From assembly GCA_023101725.1 (NCBI GenBank), contig JALJCO010012682.1:2108001-2172000 (forward strand): a stretch of DNA of 64,000 bases. The letters run 5' to 3'. The position numbers and the translations under genes were made by a program. This DNA is from Atherinomorus stipes. Lineage: Eukaryota > Chordata > Actinopteri > Atheriniformes > Atherinidae. Below are positions 47,250 through 60,783 of this stretch, in pieces. Each line of letters opens with the position of its first letter. Position 1 is the stretch's first letter. Under the pieces are notes generated by a model. That model was not told the origin of the DNA and searched no databases. It worked only from the letters and a program-made list of their open reading frames with translations.

Positions 47250-48466
47250 GACATGAAAAGTGAAACATACAGTTCTTCCTCTAGCTGTTGTCGTGGTTTG
47301 CCTTCAAAAATTACTAGTACTACCAGAAAGGAATCAAATCTGCATTTTATATGTAAACCAGATTAAAACAATTCAACTGCAGAAAGATTACAGTAGACTT
47401 TAATTATTGGTTCCAAAAAGAGAGAGTAGAAGTAGAGGACCCACTTTAGATTCCCACTGAGTGAGAATCTATATAAGTTGTTCGCAGAGGTAGACAGCAA
47501 TAAATGGATGTCTTAATCGTGTGTTTTTCTACCTACACAAACAGTATGAGTTAAATTTTACAATAAAACACAGAAAAATCAATTGTTTCAAGACACTGCT
47601 TATAATGACTAGTCTACTGGGGCAACTTATTAAGTTAAAAGTGGGCCTATATAGTAACAGTTAATATTCAGTTTTTAAAATTGTACAGCAATGTGTTGTA
47701 TATTCTTACAAAACTATCAGCTATCTCTCTTAAGTTTGCTTTTTTAGCAAAAGCAGAGCATTAGGCAAACAGCCACAAACACTTACCAACAATGATAAAC
47801 AGTTTAAGAGCATGGATTTAAGGGATTCAATCTGGTGGTAAACTGAGAAAGAATTTAGTAAAAATGTCAACCACATTTAGCTGTAGTCAACATGAAATGA
47901 TGAAATTCCAAAGAATGTCTTTGGAGATGTTTTTGTTTTGTTTTTCCCCTCACATTGGGGATCTTGAGCCAGTGCTCTTGCTACTGTAATGGGAGAAGGT
48001 GATAATTGCTCACATTAATCCAGTAAGAAATAAGCTTCAGCATCTGGTTTTTAACCAGTAGGATTTAGAAATGTACAAACAATAATATACAGTAGATGCA
48101 GCTTGAACACTGTGGAAAAAAGTGAACGTTAAAGTGTTCAGTTTACAAACAAATAATGCACCTGACACTGACAAGTAAAATGTACACTTACATTTATAAG
48201 GTGAAGGTCATATGAAATTAAATTAAGCAAGCTTTAAGCAACTCTGCTTTGGCTCACTTTAGTCAGGATGTTCTGTGGCAAACTCTACCAAAATAAGCCT
48301 TATCTCAGTCTGTTTTATTTATCTGACACACAAATGTTGGAGTGTGATGGATATTCACTTTTTGTTTTTTTTTTTTAAATAAAAAAGTTGTTTGAGTGGT
48401 AATGGGGAAAACATCCATACAAGCCTCTTTTTTCCCATTAATCCTTTGTGGTCCATTGAAGTCATC

Positions 48467-48600
48467 TCATGCACTTTGTTGCTCAATTTCAGGGCTACTT
48501 CCGAACAGGGTCACCAGTTGCTCCTCATAGTTAGCAATGTTTCTCTTCATGATGTCCATGCATGGGCCAAGCAGCCTCTCGAAGGCTTTAACGTCCATGA
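48467..48600 (-). CDS. prkar2b: prkar2b exon 11 (C-terminus)
   Basis: Encodes [20 protein letters not shown], then [12 protein letters not shown] and a TGA stop at 48467-48469. Confidence 0.97.
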
Positions 48601-51600
48601 CTGAAAAATAGAGAAAAAAGAGCTAGCATAAATGAAGAATTAAGGAAGGTATTGTGAAATGAAAGAATGGTAATATACCATGAAACATACAGTACATAGT
48701 GTTTGGGTTTCAAGCAAACTACAAGTATTTGAATTATTGACATTTATTTACACTAAAATGGATTCTCAGAAGAGAGAAATTCAACTTTTTAGACAGTCAT
48801 TTTTGTCAATGTCATCTCTCTCACATAATAAACCAAAGTCAGAAAGATAACAAGATATGAACTCAGCATTCAGGCTATCCCTAAAGACTGTTGTATTACT
48901 GAGTAAGAGCTTCTCACAAGAGCTATTCCGCTCTCTAAGATTTATTATTTATTAAAATGTAATATTTATTACGGAAAATGGGAATGCACTGAAATTTAGA
49001 TTTGTTAAAAAAAAGGGAGGACCAAGAGGGAAGAAAATAAATAAACTATGTCCAGGTTATTTAAAAAACACATCAGGCTTCAAGCACAGAATATAACTGA
49101 AATTGAATTGAGAATAAGTCATGCTTATTCTTAAAACACCTCCAGTACAGATTTGGTTATGTGTATTGTCTTTTTCTTTTTGACCATCTTGTACCTTGAT
49201 ATGTGATGTACGGTATGCAAGTGTCTTGTAAGCCCATGAGGGCTGGGCACCATGGTGTGCAGGACACCTAAATAAAAATCTTACTTCTACTTACAACCAC
49301 TATAATCATTTTTAACCCATGTACCCAGTTAAAATCATGCATTTCACTGACCTCCAAAGTCAGCATTTTTGACTTCTCAATAGGTAAAATCAAATTGTAA
49401 GATAGCCCCAGTTGAATTGCTGACTCGCAAGCTTAGAGGAATTTCAACAGATTGCTAAATCCCAAACAGCTCAATGCATACTGTATAAAGCCATAATAAC
49501 TGCTGAGATAAACACTATCAAAGACTTCTGTCAGTTTGTATATTTAATCAGTTTAACACATAGCAATGTCTAGTGTTCGTCAATGAACATAATGCACCAC
49601 CAGATCAACCTGTATTCCTAATACCAGCAAGCTAGTTGCTAATATCAGCTAGCTTGGTATTAGCTAGTGAGCAAGTTCTGCAGGTTTTCTGTTTTGCAAC
49701 TGAAAATTGGGGGACAAGATCTCAGTCTCAGCACCTACTTCAGCTTTCTGAGACAAAAGAAATGTACAGATAAGATGTAAACATTTGTGATAGGTACCCC
49801 TGGAAATAAAAGTCCAATGCACTTCAGTACACCTGCGTCCTCCACATATCAAAACATGCATAAATTATTATTATTATTACTATAATAATAGTAATAATAA
49901 TAACAATAATTATTATTTATTTAAAGCACCTTTCAAAAAAACCTAATGACACCGTGTGAAAATGTGTTTAAATATGAGCTAACTAATAACTGAATTATTA
50001 AAAACAAAAACCTCTGAAGATAATCTATTTTAGGGGTATACAAAAAAAGGATAGGTAGTAAAATCTCAAGTGATTAAGACTTTGAAATTTCCTTAACAAG
50101 TTAATCTCAACAAAGTTTATAGATGATCCATGATGGTTAAACAACTAGCAACTGTCGAAGAGTTTAAAGTAAAGTTGGGGAAAAATTTGGAGACTGGAAA
50201 AAGTATTGTAGGATAAGGGGTTTTAAAAATAGCCAATTGAAAAATGTAAATGTGATGATGACGGCATCTCCCATTGATGTAGTGCCTTGTGCAGTTAAGC
50301 CTGAAAAGTGTATTTAGCATGTCCTTAAAGGTATAGTCCGAAGTTCCCCCGGTGAAAATAAACGTTAGAATTGTGCAAGTGAAATCCGTCTCAAACCGCG
50401 CCTTTGGGCCTTTGCTCGCGTGCAGTGGTACGTTTGAATGCAACACGGACCCTCCCTCTGCCTGTAATTCTCTCTTTAGCTTTGTTTTGTTGTGTTCGGG
50501 ACGTTTCTGGGTGGAGATTTCTGTTTACATCACCAGCCAATGACAGAGCTAAGGACATGACGCCGTGTGGGAATAAGCTCATGATTGGAGCAGACGCCAG
50601 TCACTCAAACTCTCGAAGGAAAAAAGAAAGAAAGAAAAAACGGCGGATGCACCGAAGAAAATATGAGAGCTTTAGATAATGCAAGTTGGAAAACCAGGGC
50701 TAATATAATTTCGGCTTTTACCCACTTCTGAGTTCTGAAGGAGAGGCTTGAAGCTGAATAGTTTGAAGAACGAGGCGGCCATTAGCCTGAGAGGGAGGGG
50801 CGCTAAGTTTGAATCGGTTTGAATGCTGTTGTTTGCAAACTGAAACCGTGGGGGGGACTTCGGACTATACCTTTAAGTTTCATCTTTTCAGATCTATAGT
50901 CTTTTCGTGCAAACACCTTCAGGAGAGAAAAAAGTGAATAAGAAAAAGTAGTAGATATTAAATGACTGTGCGTTGTTTAGCAACATGGACCTCTTTAAAC
51001 AGAAATGCATAAAATGTACAGTACCTAAACACTTGACACTCCCCACAGCATATGCAGATGCAGCTCTGGGCTTATTTGTGACAAGAGCCAACTCCCCAAA
51101 ATACTGGCCCCTTGTGCATGTGGCAATATCCACTTCCTCATCCTCCTGGTCTTTTTTTGTCTGGTAAGAGGGAAATACACCCAGTAAGATCTAATTATCT
51201 TTAAGGAAGAAAAAAAAAATCTTAAGATTGTTACCACTTGAGAAATAAAGTGAGATTGAGCAAAAATACCCGGCTTCGTTTCATGGTAATTCTAACTTGG
51301 CCGCTCTCAACGATGTAGAAGCAATCTGCTAAATCCCCCTGCAAAGCAAAATGAAAAAAGTTACAAAAAAAGAGTACAAAAACAAGAAACTGTCTTTACA
51401 GACATAATGCTTAAAAAAACACAGATTCATCACCTGAGCGATAATCTGCTGTGAATCACTGTACACCCTGGTGGAGAGCACGTCTACTACCTTCATTCTC
51501 TCTGACATCTGCAGATTAAAGGAGTTTTAGCCAATGGTGGTTTTTACTGCAACTGCATAATATACACTGCGACACTGAAGAAAAAAAAACTGATCTTAAC

Positions 51601-54600
51601 CTCTAAAGATGTGAGCAGTGGTAGCGTTTCAATGAATGCCTCATACAGTTTCCTCTTCTTGGCATTGTTCTTCACTATGATCCTCCTGAAAGTCAGACGA
51701 TCCTGAAACACATTCAGAGAATATTAAGATTTGTGTCTGAAAGATAAAGCAAACTGTTCATGTTTGTACACCACACCATTTTTTTTCTTTTTCATTCAGA
51801 TGCTCTTTTCTCCTGCTGTAAATGTTTTCCAACTTAATTAATTAAAATAATTTCAGATTCTGTTCCTAAAAAGGTGTATCTCAAAAACTAAGAGATAGAA
51901 GGTTGCAATAACTTGTAAAGTGTAGATTCTTTTTTGTAGTTTTTTTTTTTCATTTAGAAAATTTTGGGATAATTTTTTGTGTGTTTATGAAGTAAGATGT
52001 GATGAAAATAAATCAGATTTTTGTGTATTTTATTTTTGGCATACTTGCAAAAACACAAGTTATTAGTGTCCATTGTTCATAACCTTTTAGCTTAGGTTGT
52101 ACAGATTGAAGAAATATGAAACACTGAAGGATACTCCAAAAATGACACTACTATGCACAAAACTAGCAGTGTTGGCACAGATGAATGAATGAAATGAAAG
52201 AAAAATAATTTATTCATCCCCGAGGGAAAATTATTATTATAAAAAATTATTTTTTTTTTTTTTTTTTTTTTTTATAAAAAAAAAAAAAAATAGTTTTTTT
52301 TTTTTTTTTTATGGGGGTTGGTGGGAGGGAAGAAATATTTCTTTATTTCTCCCTGCTAAGAGGAAGTTGGCCGCAGCCTCAAACAAAACATTCTGTTTTT
52401 TCTTTATGTGGGAGGGGAGGGGGGGAAATTTCCTTCATTTTCTTCATTAGGTTGGCATCATTTTTTTTATGATCACCAGCGCGGCAGAGTTAACCCCAGC
52501 ACAGAACAATTTCTTATCAGTTAGTTAGTTTTTTATTCTTGTGATGTGCTGCCCCCAGGGGTGGAAAGCAATTTCATTTTCACCCTAACAAAAAGATAGA
52601 TATTTTATTTACAGAAAAATAAATTTTTTTTATTTAGGACCATTTCTATTGCAGTTTAAGGGTTAGCGGACCTGTAAACACAATAGAACAGTCATAGTCA
52701 TTTCTATGATTGCTTTAGCTATGTCAAGCACTTAGAGTTGCATTAGTGTACTTGCAAAGTGCTGTATGATTTAAACCTCCCTACAGTTCCAGACTGTAAA
52801 CGTAATTAGAAGTAAGCAAAGTATCTCCTGGAGGGAAAACAAAACAAACAAACAAAACCAAACACTTAACAGCACAGCAGAGCATCTCAACCATCTGCTT
52901 TCATTTACAAACATTATGAAATCTTCAAATGGCATATTATAATGTCCAGCCAACATGTTAGATGACCTCATGCAGTGGTGGACACAACACTGCAGAAAGT
53001 AGATGTAGTCACAGAGGGCGCCCTCCATCTGGTAAAGACAACCAAGCAAGACTACAACCTACTGATGAGGTGGTTAGACCTAATCCAGACTGGATAAAAT
53101 CCTCAATATAATCTGCTGTTTGCTCAGAGGCTCTCTGGCAGCTCTGCTTCTCCTCAGCCTGAGCCGATGACACACTGAGCAAAGTTTCCTGCTTGTTCAC
53201 AGACTCAGCTGTACACTTCAAGTCACAGGTCAGCAGGGGATACAGCAGCAACCTGCGCAGTCTGCACGGAGATGACATAACAAGAGCTGTTACCACCTTT
53301 TGAGGACACGACCCTCGCTGAGTCATAAATAAACAAACTGCTTCACATGAAGGGATCAAGTTGCAACTGAATCTTGGGACAAGCGTTCTGGTTTTCAAAA
53401 TGCTTTGTGAGATTTCATCTAAATATCTTTTCTAACTAAGGTTTTAATTTCAGAAAGAACAAAATGAGAATGGAGGTATTCAGCTATGGCAAATTTGAAA
53501 ACTCATGTATAGATTTCTTGATTCTTTCAGAGCATTTGGGCATATGTAAAATCATATCCACAGGGGATGTTTTACACGTCATGTCTCCTCTGTTGGAAAA
53601 GTGAACTCACTCTGTGGCACCCAGTAGCAACAATGCCACAGACAAGCTGTGTGTTTATTCAAATTTTGCCAACTGACTGCACAGTGTGTTATAAAACCCA
53701 GAGTAAGGAACCAGCTGTGCTCTTGCAGGAGGATGCAATGGTTTACTCACCAGGCACCAAAGGGCTCCAGGCGAGGTGGCAATTATTGTGGCTGCTCTGG
53801 GGGTGTTGTACATCAGCGCTAGTTCTCCAAAGCTGCCTCTGTTGTCATAGCAGCCCACCAGCTTCTCTATGCCTTCAACCTTTACGAAAATGTTAAACGT
53901 CCCGCTGAATGAAAGTATCATCAAAAAAATAAACAATCAGAACAAACATCAATACAAAAAGCCGACATTTTGAAAGCAATGTTTAAGTGAGCAGTGGAGG
54001 TACCTTTCAATAACATAGAAGTTGTCCCCATCATCATCTTGATCAATGATGTGTTCTCCTTCGATGCAGAACTTCTCAAACATGGCATCCAACACCTGAG
54101 ACATCTCTTCCTGAAAGTATAAGAAACATTATATGTTTAAAGTTTGTGTGTTGAAATAAAATAGCACAAACTAAAATCAGTTATTTTTCTGTTTTAAGAG
54201 AAAAAAACTGAATTACTTGCACTAAGCTAGTAGTAAAAAGCTGCTGGCCTGGGGCCATGCACTTCTTTCTCTACTTCAATAAATGGCTTTGTGCTCATGG
54301 AATACTCCACTTACTGGATCCAAATTCTTGAACAGAAGAATGTCCCTACATGCTTCCTGTAGTCTTTGTCTCTGCTCATCGGTTTTGGGGTAGGTGACCT
54401 GCAAGATAAAAGACATTTCTGTGAAACTATACTGTACCTGACAACTGCACAAAAAAAAAGTCATATTGCTGGACACCGCATTCCTTGGCTGTGAAATGTA
54501 AGATTTCAGTTGTAAAAACTGAGTGAGTAAATACACGATTGTAGTGTGAGTTGCAGTTTACCCATGGCTCTTTATCTTCTTCATCTTCATCAGGATTGAA

Positions 54601-57098
54601 TGCCTCAGCACACACTGTGTGACAGAAACAACAAATAAACTTAACATGGACTTCAAAGGTTACAGTATACTCTATTCTGTAGATGAATGCTGTCTTAGTC
54701 TAAATTTATAGAATAATTTTGATCAATTTCTGTTAATCTGAAGGTTTAAAGGTATCTTCAGATTTTTCTGATTGTTGGAAGCCAAGATTTTGTGATTGTC
54801 AAAGATTTAGGAGATCTTTCTTTCCTCTTCTTTTCTCAGAAAACTTAACAGAGCTGGTGCAGTGGTGTCCATCACCTTCTAGTATACTTCTTATATGTCT
54901 TAATATTAATATGTCTGAAATCAGAACTTTTAATGGGGTAAAAAAGAAGCTTTACACCATTTGTTTAAAAATGCTAAAACTCCAACTGTAATATTCATCT
55001 GTCAATTAAAGCAAGTCCTCTCATCTTTAATGTGACATGTTGTATTTTGGGATTTTAACTCTTGCGCCGTGTGTTGTGTAGTGTTTGTGTACTTTAAAAA
55101 GTTTGCAGTGTTCCAAATAGCAAAGCCACCTCTAAAAATGATCATTCCACACACAACATATCACTTAACTACCTTTCAAATATAATAAATACGATATTTC
55201 AGAGAGAATGGGAGGTGAAATGCTGCAACTGTAAATGACATGAATATGGGCTCTTTAAGTATGCAAGTTTTAAGGATTCTATGGTGCCACATTTCTGTCC
55301 TATACTTCCACAGCAAACCACAGTGTTGCTATTACAGTGGCATGTTTTAATGCCAATGTAGTGTGCTATGAAAGGTCTTGTAAAGGTTAGCTAAAATACT
55401 TATAATTTCACTGAATAACTTTTATATTCTGCACTAAAGTGAAATTGGATGCAATTATGCCGATGATCCAGCCTTAGTATTATTATGAGCAAAAGATGGT
55501 TCTGAGTGGCACTTCTTGCTCTAACCTCCCCATCCACGTCACACAGGTTCAAGACAAAGTGGCCTCTCAGACTCCAATAAATCAAGCCTATCATTATCAG
55601 AGGAAGATGGTAACAAAAGACAGATGGAAAACTACACCACACTGAAGTAAATCTCAAGCAGCCTCAGTGTTAATAATTCAGAAAAGTTGCTTATGTTTCC
55701 ATCACTGATACTGACCAGACTTTTCATGTTAATATAACAGGCTATTCATAACCAATGTTAAAAGAAAGCAAACCGTAACTCACCTGATGCTCTTCTGATG
55801 AATCTGTTTATCACCGGGGCTGCAAAGCATGAGAACTACATGTTATTTTTGCATTAACTACATCTCTGACTGTTATTACTGAGAGGGATTATGCTGCTGT
55901 GTGTGAAGCACCACATTTAGGATCCATATTCATTGGGGCAAAACCTGAATAAGGACAGCTGCTTTGAAGCTGATTTAGGTCTCTGAATCTAATTAAAATG
56001 AGAAAAAAATGGAAATGCGAAACAGCAAAAACGTGTCAACCTCCTGCACAATAGGTCAGTATGAAATATACATTAGATGAGCCTCATCCATTGACAGCCA
56101 GCAGGCTGCAGAGAGGCTTAATGAAATATCATCAGAACAGTGGAAGTGTGACCTGAAAAAAGAGCACAATTAAACAAGTGAATGTGGTGTACCTGCCCTT
56201 ATGTAACCATTGCAGCCATTCTTGCAGACCACTACTCATTGGGATGCTGTGTCAGAGCTGTTGTTGCTACTGTGCTGCTTGCAAGCCTGCACCAGCCGTT
56301 GTGGGAAATATGATCACAACTGAGAAAACACTGAGTAAATCTAAGCATGGCAAAGTCGTGCTGTGCATTGTCTAAATCCAGCAGAGCTTTGTCCTCTGTT
56401 TTGTCACATTTTTCAGTATTAGCGAATCAGGGTAAATAGGCCCATCGGGCCTGCACCTGGTTAAGACATGATTGAAACGATTCACCGGTGCGGGGCTTTT
56501 ATTATACAAACAATGGAGCACAGTCTTGAATCAGTGGCTCCTCTTATTTAAAGACATCATAATAACAAATGAAGACGAAAAAACAGCATGTGTTTGCTGA
56601 TGAAGAGTCGGGCACGTTTTCAGCCTCCGTGACCATATATGGCAAATGACAGAACAGTGGCGAGTGCAAGGTGGCGAGCGCCGGAGCATCACTGCTCTCC
56701 GTTTCTATCATCTCGCAGCGAACAGCAGCCGCGCACGCGGCGATGCATGCTTATACTTTAAAGTACATTAAGGTCATCAACATCAACATGCATCATTGTG
56801 TACCTGACTCATAAATAGGCTACATTAACCCACCTATAAATTCCTCGTCATCGTCGTCTTCCTCCTCTCCGTTCTCAGAATCGATCTGCATCGCTTCGTC
56901 AATGAAATTGACCGCTTTTCCGGATCTTGGGGCCGAATTTTGGTCATTGCCAAAAGAGGCCTCTTTGGTCTCGCTGTCCTTCAGCTGGGTGAAGTACTGT
57001 AATGCAAACTCGAGCAAATCCCTGGGCTGATTCCTTAGCACTTCCACGGTAAAGCTCTGTAACAGCTCCGTCAGTCCTTCAGGAATTTCTATACTCAT
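48467..57098 (-). CDS. prkar2b: cAMP-dependent protein kinase regulatory subunit RII-beta, complete
   Basis: RII-beta dimerises, docks on A-kinase anchoring proteins and inhibits the PKA catalytic subunit until cAMP binds. Eleven coding exons: 56834-57098, 55784-55819, 54562-54614, 54315-54398, 54004-54110, 53751-53904, 51601-51702, 51434-51508, 51270-51338, 51025-51160 and 48467-48600. They total 1215 nt, or 404 residues plus stop (human 418), with consistent phases. The dimerisation/docking helix region opens [20 protein letters not shown]; the RII-alpha paralogue begins differently, so beta is chosen. The inhibitor site is RRAS-V with autophosphorylated Ser100. cAMP pocket A has [14 protein letters not shown] (207-220; Glu209, Arg218) and pocket [15 protein letters not shown] (336-349; Glu338, Arg347). 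WCL stands where human has WGL. The start has a purine at -3. The linker is acidic ([10 protein letters not shown]). Linkage to hbp1 supports the beta assignment. Confidence 0.98.
50325..50876. mobile_element. TTAA-flanked MITE, family C, in prkar2b intron 10
   Basis: Both ends read TTAA-AGGTATAGTCCGAAGT followed by C-runs on opposite strands: a perfect 16-bp match after TTAA, continuing into C-rich sequence. The near-identity of the ends suggests recent origin. The interior includes CpG-rich sequence and an AAAG tract and has no transposase. Confidence 0.9.
51025..51160 (-). CDS. prkar2b: prkar2b exon 10 (cAMP pocket B)
   Basis: Encodes an acidic start [17 protein letters not shown], then [20 protein letters not shown], the phosphate-binding cassette of domain B. 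Confidence 0.98.
51270..51338 (-). CDS. prkar2b: prkar2b exon 9
   Basis: Encodes [20 protein letters not shown] and RSR; part of cyclic-nucleotide domain B. Confidence 0.97.
51434..51508 (-). CDS. prkar2b: prkar2b exon 8
   Basis: Encodes [20 protein letters not shown] and QIIAQ, aligned with human SERLKVVDV. Confidence 0.97.
51601..51702 (-). CDS. prkar2b: prkar2b exon 7
   Basis: Encodes [20 protein letters not shown] and [14 protein letters not shown], the helix joining the two cAMP domains. Confidence 0.98.
52195..52600 (-). mobile_element. Decayed LINE 3' end in prkar2b intron 6
   Basis: On the minus strand the tail reads CCTCGGGGATGAATAAAT then TTTCATTTCATTCATTC, like the LINE tail at 37855-37905. 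Upstream, 'TTGTTCTGTGCTGGGGTTAA' parallels the 37.6-kb copy. The middle (52247-52315) is a jumble of T- and A-runs, either strong decay or poor consensus. Confidence 0.5.
53751..53904 (-). CDS. prkar2b: prkar2b exon 6 (cAMP pocket A)
   Basis: Encodes [20 protein letters not shown], then [20 protein letters not shown] and the tryptophan-containing ALWCL end. Confidence 0.98.
54004..54110 (-). CDS. prkar2b: prkar2b exon 5
   Basis: Encodes [20 protein letters not shown] and [11 protein letters not shown], the start of cyclic-nucleotide domain A. Confidence 0.98.
54315..54398 (-). CDS. prkar2b: prkar2b exon 4
   Basis: Encodes [20 protein letters not shown] and LLFKNLDP. Confidence 0.98.
54562..54614 (-). 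CDS. prkar2b: prkar2b exon 3
   Basis: Encodes [18 protein letters not shown], directly after the RRAS inhibitor site. Confidence 0.97.
55784..55819 (-). CDS. prkar2b: prkar2b exon 2, 36-nt micro-exon with inhibitor site
   Basis: Encodes [11 protein letters not shown] flanked by split codons. It carries the substrate-like RRAS site, aligned with human APVINRFTRRAS. Confidence 0.96.
56834..57098 (-). CDS. prkar2b: prkar2b exon 1 (dimerisation/docking)
   Basis: Encodes [31 protein letters not shown] and an acidic linker. The donor follows TTTATAG. An in-frame upstream ATG (57164) exists but homology favours 57098. Confidence 0.97.
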
Positions 57099-57099
57099 T

Positions 57100-57560
57100 C
57101 CTGTTATCAGTCTATGAATGTGGATAAAACCGGTTTGCTGCGAATTCGAGACCAACAAAAGCACACCGCTGATTTTTAAGAATATGCGAGCGTAGTCTGG
57201 TCACCTCGTCAGCAAGCAGTCCACAGCGGATCCTGTGTTTTTCTTGAATGAAAATGGCTCTGGATTTTTGGTCCAAGCATCTTCTGCTGCTTCTGGCTAT
57301 AGGAAACCCACGCATGTGACCCAGGAATCCATGGCAACCACCTATCGAGGGATTGCGTATGAGCAGCAGCGGCGCAGAAACTGCAGTCAGTCGCAAAATA
57401 CAAATCATAGAAAAGAGAAGCCCTCGGGTTGTTTTATCTGTCAGAGATCGAGCTTCACCTAAAGAGATGATACACAACATCCAAGCGAAAGACCATATTT
57501 GATCACGTTGCAGAACAAACGGTGATGTCATTATTAAAAACATAAATTAAGAACGAAGGG
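57100..57560 (-). promoter_or_regulatory. prkar2b: Likely 5' untranslated and promoter region of prkar2b
   Basis: This region directly upstream of the start codon is less AT-rich than its surroundings. I see no clear TATA box. A 143-codon open frame ends at 57112, 14 nt before the start, but resembles no protein. The transcription start was not located. Confidence 0.35.
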
Positions 57561-57821
57561 GATAAAAGCATCTATATGTTGCTTAACTAAACTGTTACTG
57601 AGCCTAAATGCAGGCTACATGAACAGTGTACGTTAGAATGATATCAAATTTTACATACTGTTTACACACACACATATAGGCTATACATATATATATATAT
57701 ATTTGCAGTGTGTGTGTGTCAAAAAATTAATCCTACTGTCAAACAAGAGATTTTTTTTTTTTATCAATTAGTACTGCTATGCACAGAAAATTTTGTTTTA
57801 CAACCTAAAGGCTAAAACCAA

Positions 57822-57950
57822 GCCAGAAATCTAGGAGTAGTCCAGGACTCAGACCTGAATTTCAGCTCCATGTTAATACAGTTGGGAAGTCAGCCTGTGA
57901 GGACCATATCAGCAGCATTCTGCACTAAACTACCATCTGAAGGACTTTAG
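57822..57950 (+). mobile_element. Short L2-like LINE fragment
   Basis: The plus-strand frame ARNLGVVQDSDLNFSSML resembles the L2 reverse-transcriptase block VRNLGVI-DSDLSFS, continuing to 'RTISAAFCTKLPS'. It is only about 40 codons and ends at a stop. Confidence 0.5.
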
Positions 57951-57959
57951 GCAGACATG

Positions 57960-60225
57960 TAGGGACAGGGTTTCAGTAGTCTCGTCTACTAAAGATAAAT
58001 TCCTGGTGAGACACCTTTAATCCTAAATGTGTTCTATAAGTGATAAAAGTAGTGTGATTAATCAGGTTTAATTTTTTGACAGTCCATATATATATAAAAA
58101 CTAAAATTAAGCAATTTATCATAAAAAGCCACAGACTTTGGGCCCTATCTCTCCTGCACCATAGGGACAAAAATTAATCAATCCTCTGTGGATTGGGACC
58201 TCTCAGAACACTGTGGCTCTCTCAAAGATGCTGTATGCCATTAGAGAGTTTCATTAGCCAATGAAACACTCAGTATGACAGAAAAAAAAAAACCTTTGTC
58301 TGAAACTGTTAAACATAGATATTCTGAACTTTCAATGCTCTGTGGAGTCGCCCTTATTTATACCTTTTGAACTACTAATAAAAACCTGCAAAAAAAAAGG
58401 CAAATTTTAACACATTGTGTTTTATCACAAGGTCCGGCTTAACTTTCTGTATTTACAATATGTAGATGACCGCATGTCAAACTCTTATGTCAGCCAGATT
58501 AGCATGTTATGTTGGAATTTAAAGCAGACAGCAGAGAGCAGATTGGTAGGAGGGAAACACTAAAGCAGCACAAATATTATCTGTAATCAGTCTTCTGTGG
58601 CTCCACCATGAGACCCCCTCCTCCTCATGTGGCCCATATATGTCACCTTTTATTAAGAAGGCACACCATTTTCTCACTCTGAGAACATAAGGGAGCATGT
58701 TGAGCACTGCTGTTGGTTACCTGCAAGCTTTCAATCTCTCCATTCAAGTGCTTTCATTGTATAATTATTTGCTGAAAAGCTGCTGCATCAGACCTGCTCT
58801 TTGGACCATCCAGATGATTGTCTAGTGCAAAGAATTTCTGAATGACTTCCCTGTTAGATGAAGAAATGAAGAATTGATTAAACTGGCATCTGCAGATGAG
58901 CCCAGGAACTTGAAGTAGTTAATTTAATCTACTCTTGATCCAACATAAAATTAGTATATCAGGGCAGAAATGGAGGGATAAGTGACGTGCAATAGTTTGT
59001 GATGTTGCAACATGAAGAAAAAAACCTCTGTAGGAAAAAAGGACTTTAAAAAAAAAACAGCTCAGTCATGAAGATGAAGACTGTACTCTTGCATGTCAAG
59101 TGCTTTATCTATTCAAACCTCTTTATTGAAGACTTTTGAGCTTCAGCTATAAACTTTGGGAATGATTTAATGGATCAGGTTTAAAGGCACAAAGAGTATT
59201 GCAAAGCTTAAAACAGTAAGTTCTGATTTTAACATGTGGTTAACAGTGCCACCTACTGGAAACTGTGTTGTAGTACAACATGTTTATAGTGCTTTCAATA
59301 TCACAGTTTTTCTTATTCACTTTGGTGCTTTTCTCACAACAGAGTTAACATTTGCACAGCAGAAGCAAAAGCATCTCACTTTCCAAAAATAGATGGTTCA
59401 TTCCTCAAAAGCAAGTTTTATGCCAATGAGACAGTTTGACCTTTAAGTATTTTTAAAGTCAGATTTTGGAGTCACTACCTGATAATGCCCAAGACAGCAC
59501 CACATGCTGGATTTACAGCCATTTGAATAGTAAAGTCATACGATGCTGTTTTAACTGGATACATGACACAGAATATATTTGATTCACATTTTACTTCATA
59601 TGCTCTTTGTCATCATAGTAATTTATTCACAGCATTGTGGGGGAAAAAATATTCAAACACTTTTGTCACTTTCACTTCACAGACCTTAAGTAAGAACCCT
59701 TGGGCAGAGGTGTGCACACCTGTAAACAATGTACTGCTGGAACAGTCAACATTTTACTGTACTGGATGTAAATGAACATACTAAATCTACCTCTTCTGGG
59801 TTGTCTTGCAAACGTAATGCACAGTTAACATACAACTATAAAAATGACTGTATATTAGAAGGTTTAGGATTACTGTTTAATACTATACAAACCTGTTTTC
59901 CTGACACAATATTTGGATAATTCACAGTGGATCTCGAAACATTTGGCTGCACCCTTTGACCAGCTTCAGCCGTTGTTCAGCCCACAAGTTTAGCCCTAAT
60001 TTATCAGGAATCTGCCTGTGTACATCACCTCTTCTTTTTCCATTTTCCCTTCCTCCCCACATCCTCATCCCATCTTCTTTAATGCTGGTGTTCCATATCT
60101 GTACCACAGTATTGTAGAAACGGTATACACTATATCTTGCTTGGTTTAATGCTTGAAAACCGAGGGTTCATAGGATTAATCTCTACTGTAAGTAACTGCG
60201 GGAAAAGGGCTTAACATTGGTTACA
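57960..60225. other. Intergenic, no gene recognised
   Basis: AT-rich spacer between prkar2b and hsp90b1. Small A-runs only. Confidence 0.5.
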
Positions 60226-60228
60226 ATG

Positions 60229-60783
60229 AGGGATTTCCACATTATCAGCCTACCGATATTATCAATCGATTTTTGCATTAAAATGTGATATTGGAAAATA
60301 TTATCGGGTTTTTCGGACCGATATTTTTTTACTAACTAAATCTCACGAGATCTAGCTCCATTATTATCATTTCAGCATGTAGAAAAGTCCCTGTTACTCT
60401 GGAATAACTTAAAATCCCAGCATTCCTTTTAGAGTCATGTGACTACGGTGCAGCAGCTGCTGCTACAGACTTACTTGCTTTGAAGCTGCTTATATCTGGT
60501 TTTGGTTAAATTACCAAGTTGTCAGAAACATTATAATTAGCCACATGTTGGCTAATACCTGCTAGTATCTGATATATGATGTCAGATGTCCAAAATGAAC
60601 TCCTCTGCCTGAGTTAAGGCTTTTTTGGAATCTTTGCTCTTGGTGCAGAATATAGTTGTATTTCTCAAAGTATGAGAGATACAACCTTAGTTGTCTACAT
60701 ATATCTCATCAGTTGATATTGGAAATTAAGAGCTGGACAATATTGGATATCGCTTAAAAAAAAAGCCAATATCGAACATCCCT
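60229..60783. mobile_element. Possible hAT-like MITE with decayed ends
   Basis: The left end reads AGGGATTTCCACATTATC and the inverted right end AGGGATGTTCGATATTGG. Both lead into GATATT/CCGATA-rich sequence common in fish hAT-type MITEs. No 8-bp duplication was found, so confidence is low. Confidence 0.35.

Noticed and set aside
57112..57543. 143-codon minus-strand frame just upstream of the prkar2b start
   Set aside because: Lies in the likely 5' untranslated region, resembles no protein and is out of frame with the gene.
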